From positions 1 to 64,000 of the forward strand of contig NZ_RBEE01000044.1 in assembly GCF_003725795.1 (NCBI RefSeq): a DNA stretch of 64,000 bases, read 5' to 3'. Shown piece by piece: positions 25,358 to 34,032 of this stretch (within the stretch, counting starts at the first letter, position 1; each line of letters starts with the position of its first letter). This stretch comes from Pedobacter jejuensis. Its GTDB lineage: Bacteria > Bacteroidota > Bacteroidia > Sphingobacteriales > Sphingobacteriaceae. The notes beneath the pieces are model-generated. The model was given only the letters and a program-made list of their open reading frames with translations, was not told where the DNA came from and ran no database searches. Position numbers and translations under genes: made by a program.

Positions 25358-26453
25358 TTTGAATTTGTCCGTTATTTACTTCAAATAAAGTTACATCAAC
25401 TTTTATCTCTTTAAAAATTGATTTCACCCTTTCAATTCCTGTATCGGTAATAAAAATCTGCCCGAAATCATGATGCGATACCATTTGCATTAATTTTTGC
25501 ACCCTGTTATCATCCAGTTTATCAAAAATATCATCTAACAGCAGCAGTGGCTTGAAACCCTTTATTTTAGCAAGGTAGGCATATTGAGCAAGTTTAAGCG
25601 CAATTAAAAAAGATTTCTGCTGGCCCTGAGAACCAAATTTCTTCAATGGCATTTCCGTTATTACAAAAGCAAGTTCATCTTTATGAATGCCAGTTGTGGT
25701 ACGCTCTAAAACTCTGTCCTTCTCTACCGATTTTATTAGTAATTCTTCAAAAGAGGTTTCGCTTAATTGCGACTGGTAGATCAACTCTACAGTTTCATTA
25801 TTATTGGTGATGTAACTATAATAGTGATTGAAAAGCGGTATAAATTCATCCATAAATGCCTTACGGATAGCGAATATTTTATTCCCAGATTGAATTAGTT
25901 GTTCATCCAATATTTGAAGCAAAGTTGCATCGTAGCGTTTAGTTATTGCGATTTGTTTAAGGAAAGCATTTCTATTGGCCAGAATACGGTTGTAGGTAAT
26001 TAACTGGTCGAGATAATGGGCATCTGTTTGCGAAATCACATTATCAATAAATTTACGCCGCTCTTCACTGCCTTCCATAATTAGATTTACATCGTAAGGC
26101 GAAACCATTACAACTGGAAATAAGCCAATATGATCGGCAAGTTTATCGTATTCTTTCTTGTTCCTCTTAAACTGCTTTTTCTGATTTCGTTTTACACCAC
26201 AGCTAATTTTTTCGTTCTTTAAATTCCGGTCGAAATCACCCTGAATCATAAAAACGTCTTCACCAGTTTTAATTTGCTGCCCATCAATAGGGTTAAAATA
26301 ACTTTTACATAAGCATAAATAGTGAATGGCATCGAGCATATTGGTTTTTCCCGAACCGTTATTACCTGTAAAAACGTTAACAGTTTCGGAAAAGCTGATG
26401 CCGGCATCGCTGTAGTTTTTAAAATTAAGAAGGGTAATGTTTTTTAACCACAT
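25350..26453 (-). CDS. recF: DNA replication and repair protein RecF
   Basis: RecF is an SMC-like ATPase that loads RecA at gapped DNA. I chose the ATG at 26453 (MWLKNITLLNFKNY), which gives 367 residues, the family length. The frame is open 33 codons further upstream, but that part is not conserved in kind. Walker A is GNNGSGKT near 31-38, the ABC signature region KKFGSQGQQKS near 273-283, and Walker B LLLLDDIFDKLD near 305-316. It overlaps the DUF721 gene. Confidence 0.95.
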   Translation of the reverse strand: MWLKNITLLNFKNYSDAGISFSETVNVFTGNNGSGKTNMLDAIHYLCLCKSYFNPIDGQQIKTGEDVFMIQGDFDRNLKNEKISCGVKRNQKKQFKRNKKEYDKLADHIGLFPVVMVSPYDVNLIMEGSEERRKFIDNVISQTDAHYLDQLITYNRILANRNAFLKQIAITKRYDATLLQILDEQLIQSGNKIFAIRKAFMDEFIPLFNHYYSYITNNNETVELIYQSQLSETSFEELLIKSVEKDRVLERTTTGIHKDELAFVITEMPLKKFGSQGQQKSFLIALKLAQYAYLAKIKGFKPLLLLDDIFDKLDDNRVQKLMQMVSHHDFGQIFITDTGIERVKSIFKEIKVDVTLFEVNNGQIQNA

Positions 26454-26540
26454 AAATATGGTGCAATTTACCGATTTTTTAGCCTTCAAATGCCCAATGT
26501 TAAAAATAAAGCTTACATTCATCGCAAGGAAGATAATATT

Positions 26541-26948
26541 ATGGTTGCGCAAAAAATGTTAGAAGGAAATGTTCTTTGGTCTTACGACCATGAACTTACC
26601 GAAGGAAGAAATTCTGGTTGGATAAAAAAATTTGCAGGGATGTTTTCATTTTTGAAACCGCTGCACAATCATGAGGGAAATATATTGTTAGCTTCTAATG
26701 GCATATATATTACTGGTGATGAAGAATTAGAAGTTCCGCTATCGCATATAGAGGAAGTGTATATGGGTTTTGATGATTTATTTCCAGCATCATCAGCTAA
26801 AAATTTTGGTACCTTTTGGCAACCGATCAGAATAAAATCCATCATAAGCCATTCTGAAAGTCAAACCATTTATATGGTAGTTAATTATACAGGAATTTTT
26901 AGCGCTAACAAAACCTGGTTTAATACTTTAATAAGCTTGCTTCGATAA
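26541..26948 (+). CDS. Hypothetical cytoplasmic protein, about 135 aa
   Basis: I do not recognise the family. The protein has no signal peptide or clear membrane segment. It shows a mixed alpha/beta pattern with NGIYITGDEELEVPLSHIEEVYMGFDD, which resembles a PH-like or GRAM-like beta domain, but I cannot confirm this. I prefer the ATG at 26541 (MVAQKMLEG), since the alternative at 26490 leaves only 36 bp to the divergent recF start. It stands alone on the plus strand. Confidence 0.6.
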   Translation: MVAQKMLEGNVLWSYDHELTEGRNSGWIKKFAGMFSFLKPLHNHEGNILLASNGIYITGDEELEVPLSHIEEVYMGFDDLFPASSAKNFGTFWQPIRIKSIISHSESQTIYMVVNYTGIFSANKTWFNTLISLLR

Positions 26949-27016
26949 GTTTGGCACAACATCTCGATTCGCAATTCATAAATAACTATAGTTTAATTAA
27001 ATACTTAAAATAAAGG

Positions 27017-27047
27017 TTGATACTTTGATTGAAAAACGTATTTTTGC
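27017..27047 (+). promoter_or_regulatory. Promoter of the TPR gene
   Basis: TTG (27017-27019), a 19-bp spacer and TATTTTTGC (27039-27047) fit the Bacteroidetes pattern, 24 bp before the start codon. Confidence 0.6.
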
Positions 27048-27070
27048 AATCTTAAATTTTTTAAACAAAC

Positions 27071-27736
27071 ATGTCTACAACAGATACTCAGACAACACAA
27101 CCTATTAGAAAAGGTTCTTTTTTACAGGAAAATAGTAAAAGCTTGCTATTTATTGCAGGAGCAGTAATTGTTTTAATTGGTGTGTACTTCTGGTACCAAA
27201 ACGTTTACTTAAAAGATCGTGCTCAAGAGGCTGCAAGTAAAATGTATAAAGCAGAGCAATTAATCGGTGTAGATTCTTTATCTAACAGAGCAATTAAAGG
27301 CGAAGGTGGTTACCCAGGTTTAGAGCAAATTGCTAAAGATTACGATAATACAAAATCAGCCAACTTAGCTAATTTATATTTAGGTGGTATTTATTTGCGT
27401 AAGGGTGAATACAAACAAGCAATTGATGCATTAAGCAAATACAGTGCTACTGGTAGTCCGGTTGCTGATCCATTAGCTTTAGGTTTGTTAGGTGATGCTT
27501 ACAGCGAATTAAAAGATTACAAACAAGCTTCTACTTATTATAAAAAAGCTGCAGACAAATCGAGCAAATTTACTTCCCCTATGTTTTTAAAGAAATTAGG
27601 TTTGGTAAACGAAAATTTGAAAGATTTTAAAGGTGCGGTTGATGCTTACACTAAGATTAAAACACAGTATCCAGAAAGCCAGGAAGCACAATTGGTTGAT
27701 GCTTATATTGCAAGAGCACAGGAACAAGTTAAATAA
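27071..27736 (+). CDS. Membrane-anchored TPR protein (YfgM-like)
   Basis: The 221-residue protein has a short cytoplasmic N-terminus, one membrane segment (about 26-44, LLFIAGAVIVLIGVYFWY) and three to four TPR units. These include NLANLYLGGIYLRKGEYKQAI, ALGLLGDAYSELKDYKQAS and VDAYTKIKTQYPES. TPRs bind other proteins, and the topology suggests a role at the outer face of the inner membrane. The exact role is unknown. It is monocistronic with a clear promoter and terminator. Confidence 0.85.
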   Translation: MSTTDTQTTQPIRKGSFLQENSKSLLFIAGAVIVLIGVYFWYQNVYLKDRAQEAASKMYKAEQLIGVDSLSNRAIKGEGGYPGLEQIAKDYDNTKSANLANLYLGGIYLRKGEYKQAIDALSKYSATGSPVADPLALGLLGDAYSELKDYKQASTYYKKAADKSSKFTSPMFLKKLGLVNENLKDFKGAVDAYTKIKTQYPESQEAQLVDAYIARAQEQVK

Positions 27737-27758
27737 CTTCAAAACTAATTATAAATGA

Positions 27759-27786
27759 AAAGACTATCGAAAGATGGTCTTTTTTT
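27759..27786 (+). terminator. Terminator after the TPR gene
   Basis: AAAGACTATC (27759-27768) pairs with GATGGTCTTT (27773-27782) around a GAAA tetraloop, followed by more T residues. Confidence 0.85.
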
Positions 27787-27864
27787 GTTTATATCATAGC
27801 CTAATTTACTGGCAATAAGAAGATTATGAGATTAATCAATATTGAGTTAATTACTTACTACCCC

Positions 27865-28425
27865 CTATTTGTTAAAGGCAGTCATGGTGTGCGCTGGCCC
27901 AACAGTTACATAACTTTTTATAAGTTCTACACTTTTATCAATTAACGCAGGAAGTTCTAATTGCTCCTTTTTATCAAATAAGCCGAGTACAAAATCAACT
28001 TGACGACCTTTTGGGTAATCGCTACCAATACCGAAACGTAAACGGGCATAGTTCTGTCCGCCACAAACTTCTTCGATACTTTTTAAACCATTGTGGCCTG
28101 CACTGCTTCCTTGTAATTTTAACCGCAGCTTTCCTAATGGAAGCGCCAAATCATCTACAATAACTAAAACTTTTTCAGGAGCAATTTTAAGTTCCTTCAT
28201 CCAGTAATTAACCGCCTTACCACTTAAATTCATAAAAGTTGTAGGTTTAATTACATGAAGTTTTCTGCCCTTAAAACTTACCTCGGAATAGTAAGCGAGG
28301 CGAATGTTTTCAAAGCTTCCATCCAAACTTTTCACCAATTCATCGGCAATATCAAAACCAATGTTATGACGAGTGTGAGCATATTCTGGTCCAATATTTC
28401 CTAAGCCAACGATAAGATATTTCAT
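27865..28425 (-). CDS. pth: Peptidyl-tRNA hydrolase
   Basis: Pth recycles peptidyl-tRNA released from stalled ribosomes. The 186-residue protein has the family blocks LIVGLGNIGPEYAHTRHNIG (near 4-23, with catalytic His20), KPTTFMNLSGKAV (near 60-72), VDDLALPLGKLRLK (near 92-105) and GSSAGHNGLKSI (near 107-118). Length is normal. It lies downstream of rplY on the same strand, as in many bacteria. Confidence 0.96.
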   Translation of the reverse strand: MKYLIVGLGNIGPEYAHTRHNIGFDIADELVKSLDGSFENIRLAYYSEVSFKGRKLHVIKPTTFMNLSGKAVNYWMKELKIAPEKVLVIVDDLALPLGKLRLKLQGSSAGHNGLKSIEEVCGGQNYARLRFGIGSDYPKGRQVDFVLGLFDKKEQLELPALIDKSVELIKSYVTVGPAHTMTAFNK

Positions 28426-28480
28426 GGGCGTAAAGATAAAAGCTTAAAGCGGAAAGAACAAAGGTGAAGGAACAAAGATG

Positions 28481-28545
28481 AAGATTGAGGTTAAGGTTGA
28501 GGCTGAGGTTAAGGTTGAGACTCAGGTTAAGACTGAGGATAAAAG
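28481..28545. repeat. Low-complexity GAGGTTAAGGTT tract
   Basis: Five to six degenerate copies of a 12-bp GAGGTTAAGGTT-like unit lie between pth and rplY. Similar simple spacers recur at 29340-29480 and 55037-55110. Confidence 0.8.
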
Positions 28546-28648
28546 CTAGGTTTAAGATAGATTAGGAAATAGGAGATGAGATTTTTCAACATTCATTTAC
28601 AACCTCATCTTGGAAATCTAAAAATCCTAAAAATCCTGGTAAAAAGAA

Positions 28649-28674
28649 AGCGGTGCAAAAATTTGCACCGCTTA
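28649..28674 (-). terminator. Terminator after rplY
   Basis: AAGCGGTGCAAA (28649-28660) pairs with TTTGCACCGCTT (28663-28674). On the minus strand it is followed by TCTTTTT. Confidence 0.8.
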
Positions 28675-28707
28675 ATCCTGTAATCAAGGAAATCTAAAAA
28701 ATCCTAA

Positions 28708-29292
28708 TTATTTTTTACCTTTTGCAGCTTCAGTTTCTGCTTGTTTTAATGCTCTAGACATACCTACAGATACGATTGTATCCTCAGGAGTGTTAGTAAT
28801 TGCATATTGATCTGCTTTAATATCACGAACGCGAACTAAACCACCAACTTCTAATTTGTCGATGCTAACTTCTACCGATTGAGGCATAGCAGCAGGCAAT
28901 GCTTTAACACGAAGTTTACGCAATTTCTGAACCATTTTACCACCCATTTTAACACCTGGAGAAGTTCCAGTTAATTTAACAGGGATTTCCATAACGATTT
29001 CTTTTTCATCAAATAATTGAAGAAAATCGATATGCATTAAAACATCAGTTAATGGATGAAATTGTGCGTCTTTAACGATTGCTTTAGTTTTTGCACCGTT
29101 AACATCTATCTCCACGAAGTTTGCTTCAGCAGTATAAATTACATCTTTTAAATCGGCAATAACTACAGCTAAATGATGTTGTTCTTTGCCACCGTACAAT
29201 ACCGCAGGAACTTTACCTTCGTAACGAAGTTCCTTGGCATCGCGTTTCCCTACGTTCTCTCTTGGAGAACCGCTAATTGCGATTGTTTTCAT
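28708..29292 (-). CDS. rplY: 50S ribosomal protein L25/Ctc
   Basis: The 194-residue protein is the long CTC form of L25. The N-terminal 5S-rRNA-binding domain has GKRDAKELRYEGKVPAVLYGG-type residues (near 15-35), and the C-terminal beta domain follows (about 95-180). A Lys-rich tail ends it. It binds 5S rRNA in the large subunit. It lies between prs (upstream) and pth (downstream) on the same strand, a common grouping. Confidence 0.95.
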   Translation of the reverse strand: MKTIAISGSPRENVGKRDAKELRYEGKVPAVLYGGKEQHHLAVVIADLKDVIYTAEANFVEIDVNGAKTKAIVKDAQFHPLTDVLMHIDFLQLFDEKEIVMEIPVKLTGTSPGVKMGGKMVQKLRKLRVKALPAAMPQSVEVSIDKLEVGGLVRVRDIKADQYAITNTPEDTIVSVGMSRALKQAETEAAKGKK

Positions 29293-29298
29293 TTTTAT

Positions 29299-29470
29299 AT
29301 TTATTTATTAGTAACAAGTATTTAGTATAAAGTATAGAGACCCTAAGTCTTAAACCATTTACCTTATACCTTAAATTTATTTATTAGTAATTAGTATCTA
29401 GTAGCGAGCGTCAAGTATCAAGACTTTAAACTTGAAACCATATACCTTCAACCCTAAACCATATACCATC
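29299..29470. repeat. Duplicated leader and telomere-like CCTAAAC spacer
   Basis: ATTTATTTATTAGTAA occurs at 29299-29314 and 29375-29390, a 76-bp period, next to the rplY start. The rest is made of degenerate CCCTAAACC / CTTAAACC heptamers. It separates prs from rplY. Confidence 0.75.
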
Positions 29471-29481
29471 AATCTTAAACC

Positions 29482-30423
29482 CTAAACCTTAAACAGGTCA
29501 CTAATCGAGCCATGTTCATTTACATTTGCGATTGCTCTTGCAAATAAACTTGCTGTACTCAGCTGCCTAATTTTAGGACTTTCCATTTTCAAAGGAATAG
29601 TATCCGTAACGATCAATTCTGACAAAACAGAATTTTCTACCGTTTCTATTGCTTTACCCGATAAAACTGCATGTGTACAAACTGCTCTAACACTTGCTGC
29701 ACCATTCTCCATAATCAAAGCTGCTGCTTTAGATAATGTACCTGCTGTGTCGCAAATATCGTCAATCAATACAACATCCTGACCGGTAACGTCACCAATA
29801 ATCGACATTGATTCGATTTCATTAGCACGTTTACGGCGTTTATCGCATATAATAACTTCTGCATTAAAAAATTTAGCAAAGGTACGAGCCCTGTAAGAAC
29901 CGCCCATATCTGGCGATGCTATTGTTAAATTTTGTAAGCCTAAGCTTTTAATATAAGGGACAAATATTACAGAACCATCTAAGTGATCTACCGGAATATC
30001 AAAAAACCCTTGTATTTGTGCTGCATGCAAATCCATCGTCATAATACGGTGAATGCCTGCAGATTTTAATAAATTGGCAACCAATTTAGCGCCTATTGCA
30101 ACACGAGGTTTATCTTTTCTATCTTGACGAGCTAAACCATAATAAGGAACTACTGCAGTAATATAATGTGCAGATGCTCTTTTTGCGGCATCAACCATTA
30201 GCAAAAGTTCCATTAAATTATCGCTGGGCTGATAAGTAGATTGGATTAAAAAAACATCACATCCACGGATAGATTCATCAAATGAGGGCTGAAACTCACC
30301 ATCACTAAATTTGTGAATGGTTACATCACCTAATGCTTTACCGTAACTTTCGGCAATTTTAAGTGATAATCCTCTGGAACCTGTTCCAGAAAATAGCTTT
30401 ACCTGATTAAACTGCAATGGCAT
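29482..30423 (-). CDS. prs: Ribose-phosphate pyrophosphokinase
   Basis: The enzyme makes PRPP from ribose-5-phosphate and ATP. I chose the ATG at 30423 (MPLQFNQVKLFSGT), giving 313 residues, the usual size. The upstream in-frame ATG at 30462 adds a segment unlike the family. Visible motifs are the FSDGEFQPSFDESIRG block near 33-48, the metal/catalytic MDLHAAQIQGFFDIPVDHL near 128-146, and the PRPP loop VVLIDDICDTAGTL near 217-230. A tRNA-Gln gene lies 75 bp upstream on the same strand. Confidence 0.95.
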   Translation of the reverse strand: MPLQFNQVKLFSGTGSRGLSLKIAESYGKALGDVTIHKFSDGEFQPSFDESIRGCDVFLIQSTYQPSDNLMELLLMVDAAKRASAHYITAVVPYYGLARQDRKDKPRVAIGAKLVANLLKSAGIHRIMTMDLHAAQIQGFFDIPVDHLDGSVIFVPYIKSLGLQNLTIASPDMGGSYRARTFAKFFNAEVIICDKRRKRANEIESMSIIGDVTGQDVVLIDDICDTAGTLSKAAALIMENGAASVRAVCTHAVLSGKAIETVENSVLSELIVTDTIPLKMESPKIRQLSTASLFARAIANVNEHGSISDLFKV

Positions 30424-30497
30424 GATCCGTGTGTAGTTTACTTTAAAAAAAAATCGGATCATGCATTTTGAAATACACGATCCGATGCTAAATTTTG

Positions 30498-30568
30498 TTG
30501 TCCGACCTGGATTCGAACCAAGACAAACAGTACCAAAAACTGTCGTACTACCCTTATACTATCGGACA
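30498..30568 (-). tRNA. tRNA-Gln (TTG)
   Basis: The minus strand folds as a cloverleaf. The acceptor arms TGTCCGA and TCGGACA pair fully, the anticodon stem ACAGT/ACTGT encloses the seven-base loop TTTTGGT with anticodon TTG, and the T-arm contains GGTTCGAATCC. The discriminator base is A; CCA is not encoded. The length is 71 nt. Confidence 0.95.
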
Positions 30569-30776
30569 AACTACTTATCGAGGATATATCCCCGAAAGGG
30601 AATGCAAATGTAGGCAGCATATTTTAAATATGCAAGAGCGATTTTAAAAAAAATTAAAATTTCTTTCTCTTTAAAAAGATTCAAGATTTTTCTATTTCGA
30701 TGCAACGTTTAGCTTTCAAATACGACTTTATAGCTTAAAACCTATAACCCTTTTAATATCAATTACTAAACTAACT

Positions 30777-33700
30777 ATGACCTATTCAAAAATCAACAAC
30801 TTAACCGGTTGGCTGTGTTTTTTAATTGCAGCCGTAACCTATATTTTAACATTAGATCAATCTGCAAGTTTTTGGGATTGCGGTGAATTTATAGCTTCTG
30901 CTTTCCGTTTGGAAGTTGTTCATCAACCCGGAGCACCATTGGTTTCAATGATTCAACGGGTATTTTCTTCTTTTGCATTCGGCGATAAAACCAAAGTCGC
31001 TTATTGTATGAATATTGCTTCTGCCCTTGCAAGTGCAGCTACAATTTTGTTTTTATTCTGGACAATAACTGCCTTGGCAAAAAGAACTATGGTGAAAGTA
31101 AAAGAGGAAATGACAAAAGCTAAAACCATAACTATAATCGGCGCAGGCCTTGTTGGTGCTTTAGCATATGCATTTTCTGATAGTTTTTGGTTTTCGGCAG
31201 TGGAGGCCGAGGTTTACGCAATGTCATCTTTATGCACAGCAATTGCCTTATGGGCCATTTTAAAATGGGAAGCCCAGGCTGATGAGCCAAGGGCTGACCG
31301 ATGGCTTGCTTTTGTGGCGTATATTATTGGCTTATCCATCGGGGTACATTTACTAAACCTCTTGGTTATTCCTGCAGTTGTTTTTGTCTACTACTTCCGC
31401 AAAACGCCAGAACCAACCAATAAAGGGATTTTAAAAACATTCTTTGTTTCTATTTTTATTTTGGCATTTGTTCAGTTTTGTATTATTCAATATATGGTAT
31501 CAACCGCAGCATGGTTTGATTATTTCTTTGTAAATACTCTAGGATTGAATTTTGGATCAGGCGTTTTATGCTTTGCTATTATATTAATTGGTGGCTTAAC
31601 ATGGGCAATAAGATATTCTATCCTTCAAAAGAAGCAAACCTTAAATCTTGCTTTAGTATCTACCATGTTAATTATGTTTGGCTACAGTTCCTTTTCGATG
31701 TTGATAATCAGAGCAAAGGCAAAACCCAATTTAAATAATACAAACCCCGAAAATGCTTTTACATTTTTAAATTATGTTAACAGGGCGCAATATGGTGAAA
31801 GGCCGTTACTTTATGGGCAAAACTATAATGCTGATAAAATCGATATTAAGCAAACAGGAAATCTTTACAGAAAGGGTGAAGTTAAATACGAATCAGCTGG
31901 TACTAAATCGGATTATGTTTACGACAAGAAGACGCTTTTACCGAGAATGTACAGTGATAAGCCCGAGCATATTAAGTTTTATAAAGATTGGATGGGTTTT
32001 GATGATAGCCACAAGCCAACTTTGCTCGATAATATAAAATACATGTTTTCCTTCCAGGCAGGGCATATGTACATGAGGTATTTTATGTGGAATTTTGTTG
32101 GTAGGCAAAATAATCAGGATGGACAGTTAGGCGAAAATGGCGGCGGCTGGTTAAGCGGCATAAAACCTGTAGACGCCATCCGCCTCGGCGATCAGAAAAG
32201 CCTCCCTCCTTCGATAGTAGATAATAAAGCTTACAATCGCTTTTTCTTCTTGCCTCTAATTTTGGGTTTAATTGGTGCAGTTTGGCATTTCAAAAGAAAT
32301 AAAAACCATGCCGCCGTAATCGCTTTACTTTTCTTTTTTACGGGTGTTGCGATTGTACTTTACTTAAACTCAGTACCTATAGAACCGCGTGAAAGAGATT
32401 ATGCATACGTTGGTTCCTTTTATGCTTTTGCCATCTGGATAGGCTTAAGTGTAATTGGTTTAAAAGAATGGGTATTTAAAAAATTTACGCCGGCTAAGTC
32501 AGCAATTTTCGCATCCGCAATCGCCTTATTTGCAGCTCCAATATTAATGGCGAGTCAGGGATGGGATGATCATAACCGTTCAGAAAGTCATTTGGCGAGA
32601 GATATTTCCGTTAACTATTTAAAATCTTGTGCGCCCAATGCAATTCTATTTACCTATGGCGATAACGATACTTTTCCGGTTTGGTATGCACAGGAAGTGG
32701 AAAATATTCGCCCCGATGTAAGGGTTGTAAATTTGAGTTTATTTACGGCCGACTGGTATATCGATGGTATGAAAAGGAAACAAAATCAATCGGCTCCGCT
32801 TCCAATTTCCATGAAACCAGCCCAATATGCCGAAGGCACAAGAGATATAATGTATTACCAGGATTTTAAAATTACCCAAAGCATTGAGCTAAAACAAATT
32901 ATGGAGGTATTGCTATCAGATAATGATGAAGATAAAATTACACTGCAAGATGGTTCAAAATCGAATATCCTGCCAACGAAAAACTTTAAATTAAGCATTA
33001 ACTCCAAGGATGTAATAGATACAGGAACAGTTCCGCTTGAAGATGCCGGAAAAATTGCGAGTAGCATGGAATGGACTTATAATTCTGATTATGTTAGTAA
33101 AGGCACTTTGGCTTTGCTCGATATCTTAACGCATAACGATTGGAAAAGACCAATATATTTTTCTAGTGCGATGCCTGATGAGCAATATGTAGGTTTAGAT
33201 AAATATTTATATACTGAAGGCTTAACATTAAGGTTACTTCCTTTAAAACCCGATACCGCCAAAACCGAAATGTATGAAAGATTTAATGTAAAACCTTTTT
33301 ATAATAATATGATGAATACGTTTAAATGGGGTAACATTAAATATGCTAATCATTTAGACAGGCAATCGGCAGATGATGTAACTATGTTCTCGAACATGTT
33401 TAACGGTTTAATTGGCGAATTGCTTAATGAAGGCAAAATTACTGAGGGCAAGGCAGCAGTTAACAAGTATTATGAAGTGATGCCGCTCAAATTTTATAGT
33501 ATGCGCCATGTGATGAGTTCATTTTACTTTACAGAAAACCTTTATCGTTTAAATGATTTAAACAGGGCAAACGCCTTCATAAATAAATCGGCCGATTATA
33601 TGAACAAGGAATTAACGCATCTGGCTGATGTTTGTGAAAGTAAAAACCAGCTTTCATCAGAAAGAGAAATACAGGTTTACATGACATACCTTGGCCAAAT

Positions 33701-33803
33701 GGTTAAGCTAACGCAAGCGTATAAGCAGAATGATTTAAGCAGTACACTTGAAAAACAATACAATTTGTTCGCTACTAGATTTAGCCCGTATTTTAGTAGC
33801 TAA
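30777..33803 (+). CDS. DUF2723 (GT117-like) polytopic membrane protein, copy 1
   Basis: The 1008-residue protein has an N-terminal membrane half with roughly ten to twelve hydrophobic segments and a large soluble C-terminal part with helical TPR-like character. The N-terminus has the family motif SFWDCGEFIASAF followed by VVHQPGAPL. DUF2723 is related to TMEM260, an O-mannosyltransferase classed in GT117. A role in protein O-glycosylation is therefore plausible, but the sugar donor is unknown. YGDNDTFPVWYAQE (near 619-632) lies at the start of the soluble part. It is followed by a terminator and then a close paralogue. Confidence 0.82.
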   Translation: MTYSKINNLTGWLCFLIAAVTYILTLDQSASFWDCGEFIASAFRLEVVHQPGAPLVSMIQRVFSSFAFGDKTKVAYCMNIASALASAATILFLFWTITALAKRTMVKVKEEMTKAKTITIIGAGLVGALAYAFSDSFWFSAVEAEVYAMSSLCTAIALWAILKWEAQADEPRADRWLAFVAYIIGLSIGVHLLNLLVIPAVVFVYYFRKTPEPTNKGILKTFFVSIFILAFVQFCIIQYMVSTAAWFDYFFVNTLGLNFGSGVLCFAIILIGGLTWAIRYSILQKKQTLNLALVSTMLIMFGYSSFSMLIIRAKAKPNLNNTNPENAFTFLNYVNRAQYGERPLLYGQNYNADKIDIKQTGNLYRKGEVKYESAGTKSDYVYDKKTLLPRMYSDKPEHIKFYKDWMGFDDSHKPTLLDNIKYMFSFQAGHMYMRYFMWNFVGRQNNQDGQLGENGGGWLSGIKPVDAIRLGDQKSLPPSIVDNKAYNRFFFLPLILGLIGAVWHFKRNKNHAAVIALLFFFTGVAIVLYLNSVPIEPRERDYAYVGSFYAFAIWIGLSVIGLKEWVFKKFTPAKSAIFASAIALFAAPILMASQGWDDHNRSESHLARDISVNYLKSCAPNAILFTYGDNDTFPVWYAQEVENIRPDVRVVNLSLFTADWYIDGMKRKQNQSAPLPISMKPAQYAEGTRDIMYYQDFKITQSIELKQIMEVLLSDNDEDKITLQDGSKSNILPTKNFKLSINSKDVIDTGTVPLEDAGKIASSMEWTYNSDYVSKGTLALLDILTHNDWKRPIYFSSAMPDEQYVGLDKYLYTEGLTLRLLPLKPDTAKTEMYERFNVKPFYNNMMNTFKWGNIKYANHLDRQSADDVTMFSNMFNGLIGELLNEGKITEGKAAVNKYYEVMPLKFYSMRHVMSSFYFTENLYRLNDLNRANAFINKSADYMNKELTHLADVCESKNQLSSEREIQVYMTYLGQMVKLTQAYKQNDLSSTLEKQYNLFATRFSPYFSS

Positions 33804-33825
33804 GCTGATAATTATTCTCAATCGA

Positions 33826-33866
33826 AACCCGTAAAGTTTGCCAATCCAAGCGCTTTACGGGTTTTA
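33826..33866 (+). terminator. Terminator between the two DUF2723 genes
   Basis: AAACCCGTAAAG (33826-33837) pairs with CTTTACGGGTTT (33854-33865), 12 bp. The two paralogues are thus probably separate transcripts. Confidence 0.7.
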
Positions 33867-34032
33867 TGTCGTTTTAATAATTTCATCCAAACGAAATTAA
33901 TCTAGATAGCGATGCATCAAACCATTAAAAAATGTAAAAACAATGGGATATTTTCCTTACTTATCGACTATATTAATTAATTTCGGCAGCATTTTTATGC
34001 TCAACATCATTTAATATCATTATCAAAAACCA

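Noticed and set aside
25454-26552. Longer RecF start at 26552
   Set aside because: The additional 33 residues are not RecF-like, and the ATG at 26453 gives the family length.
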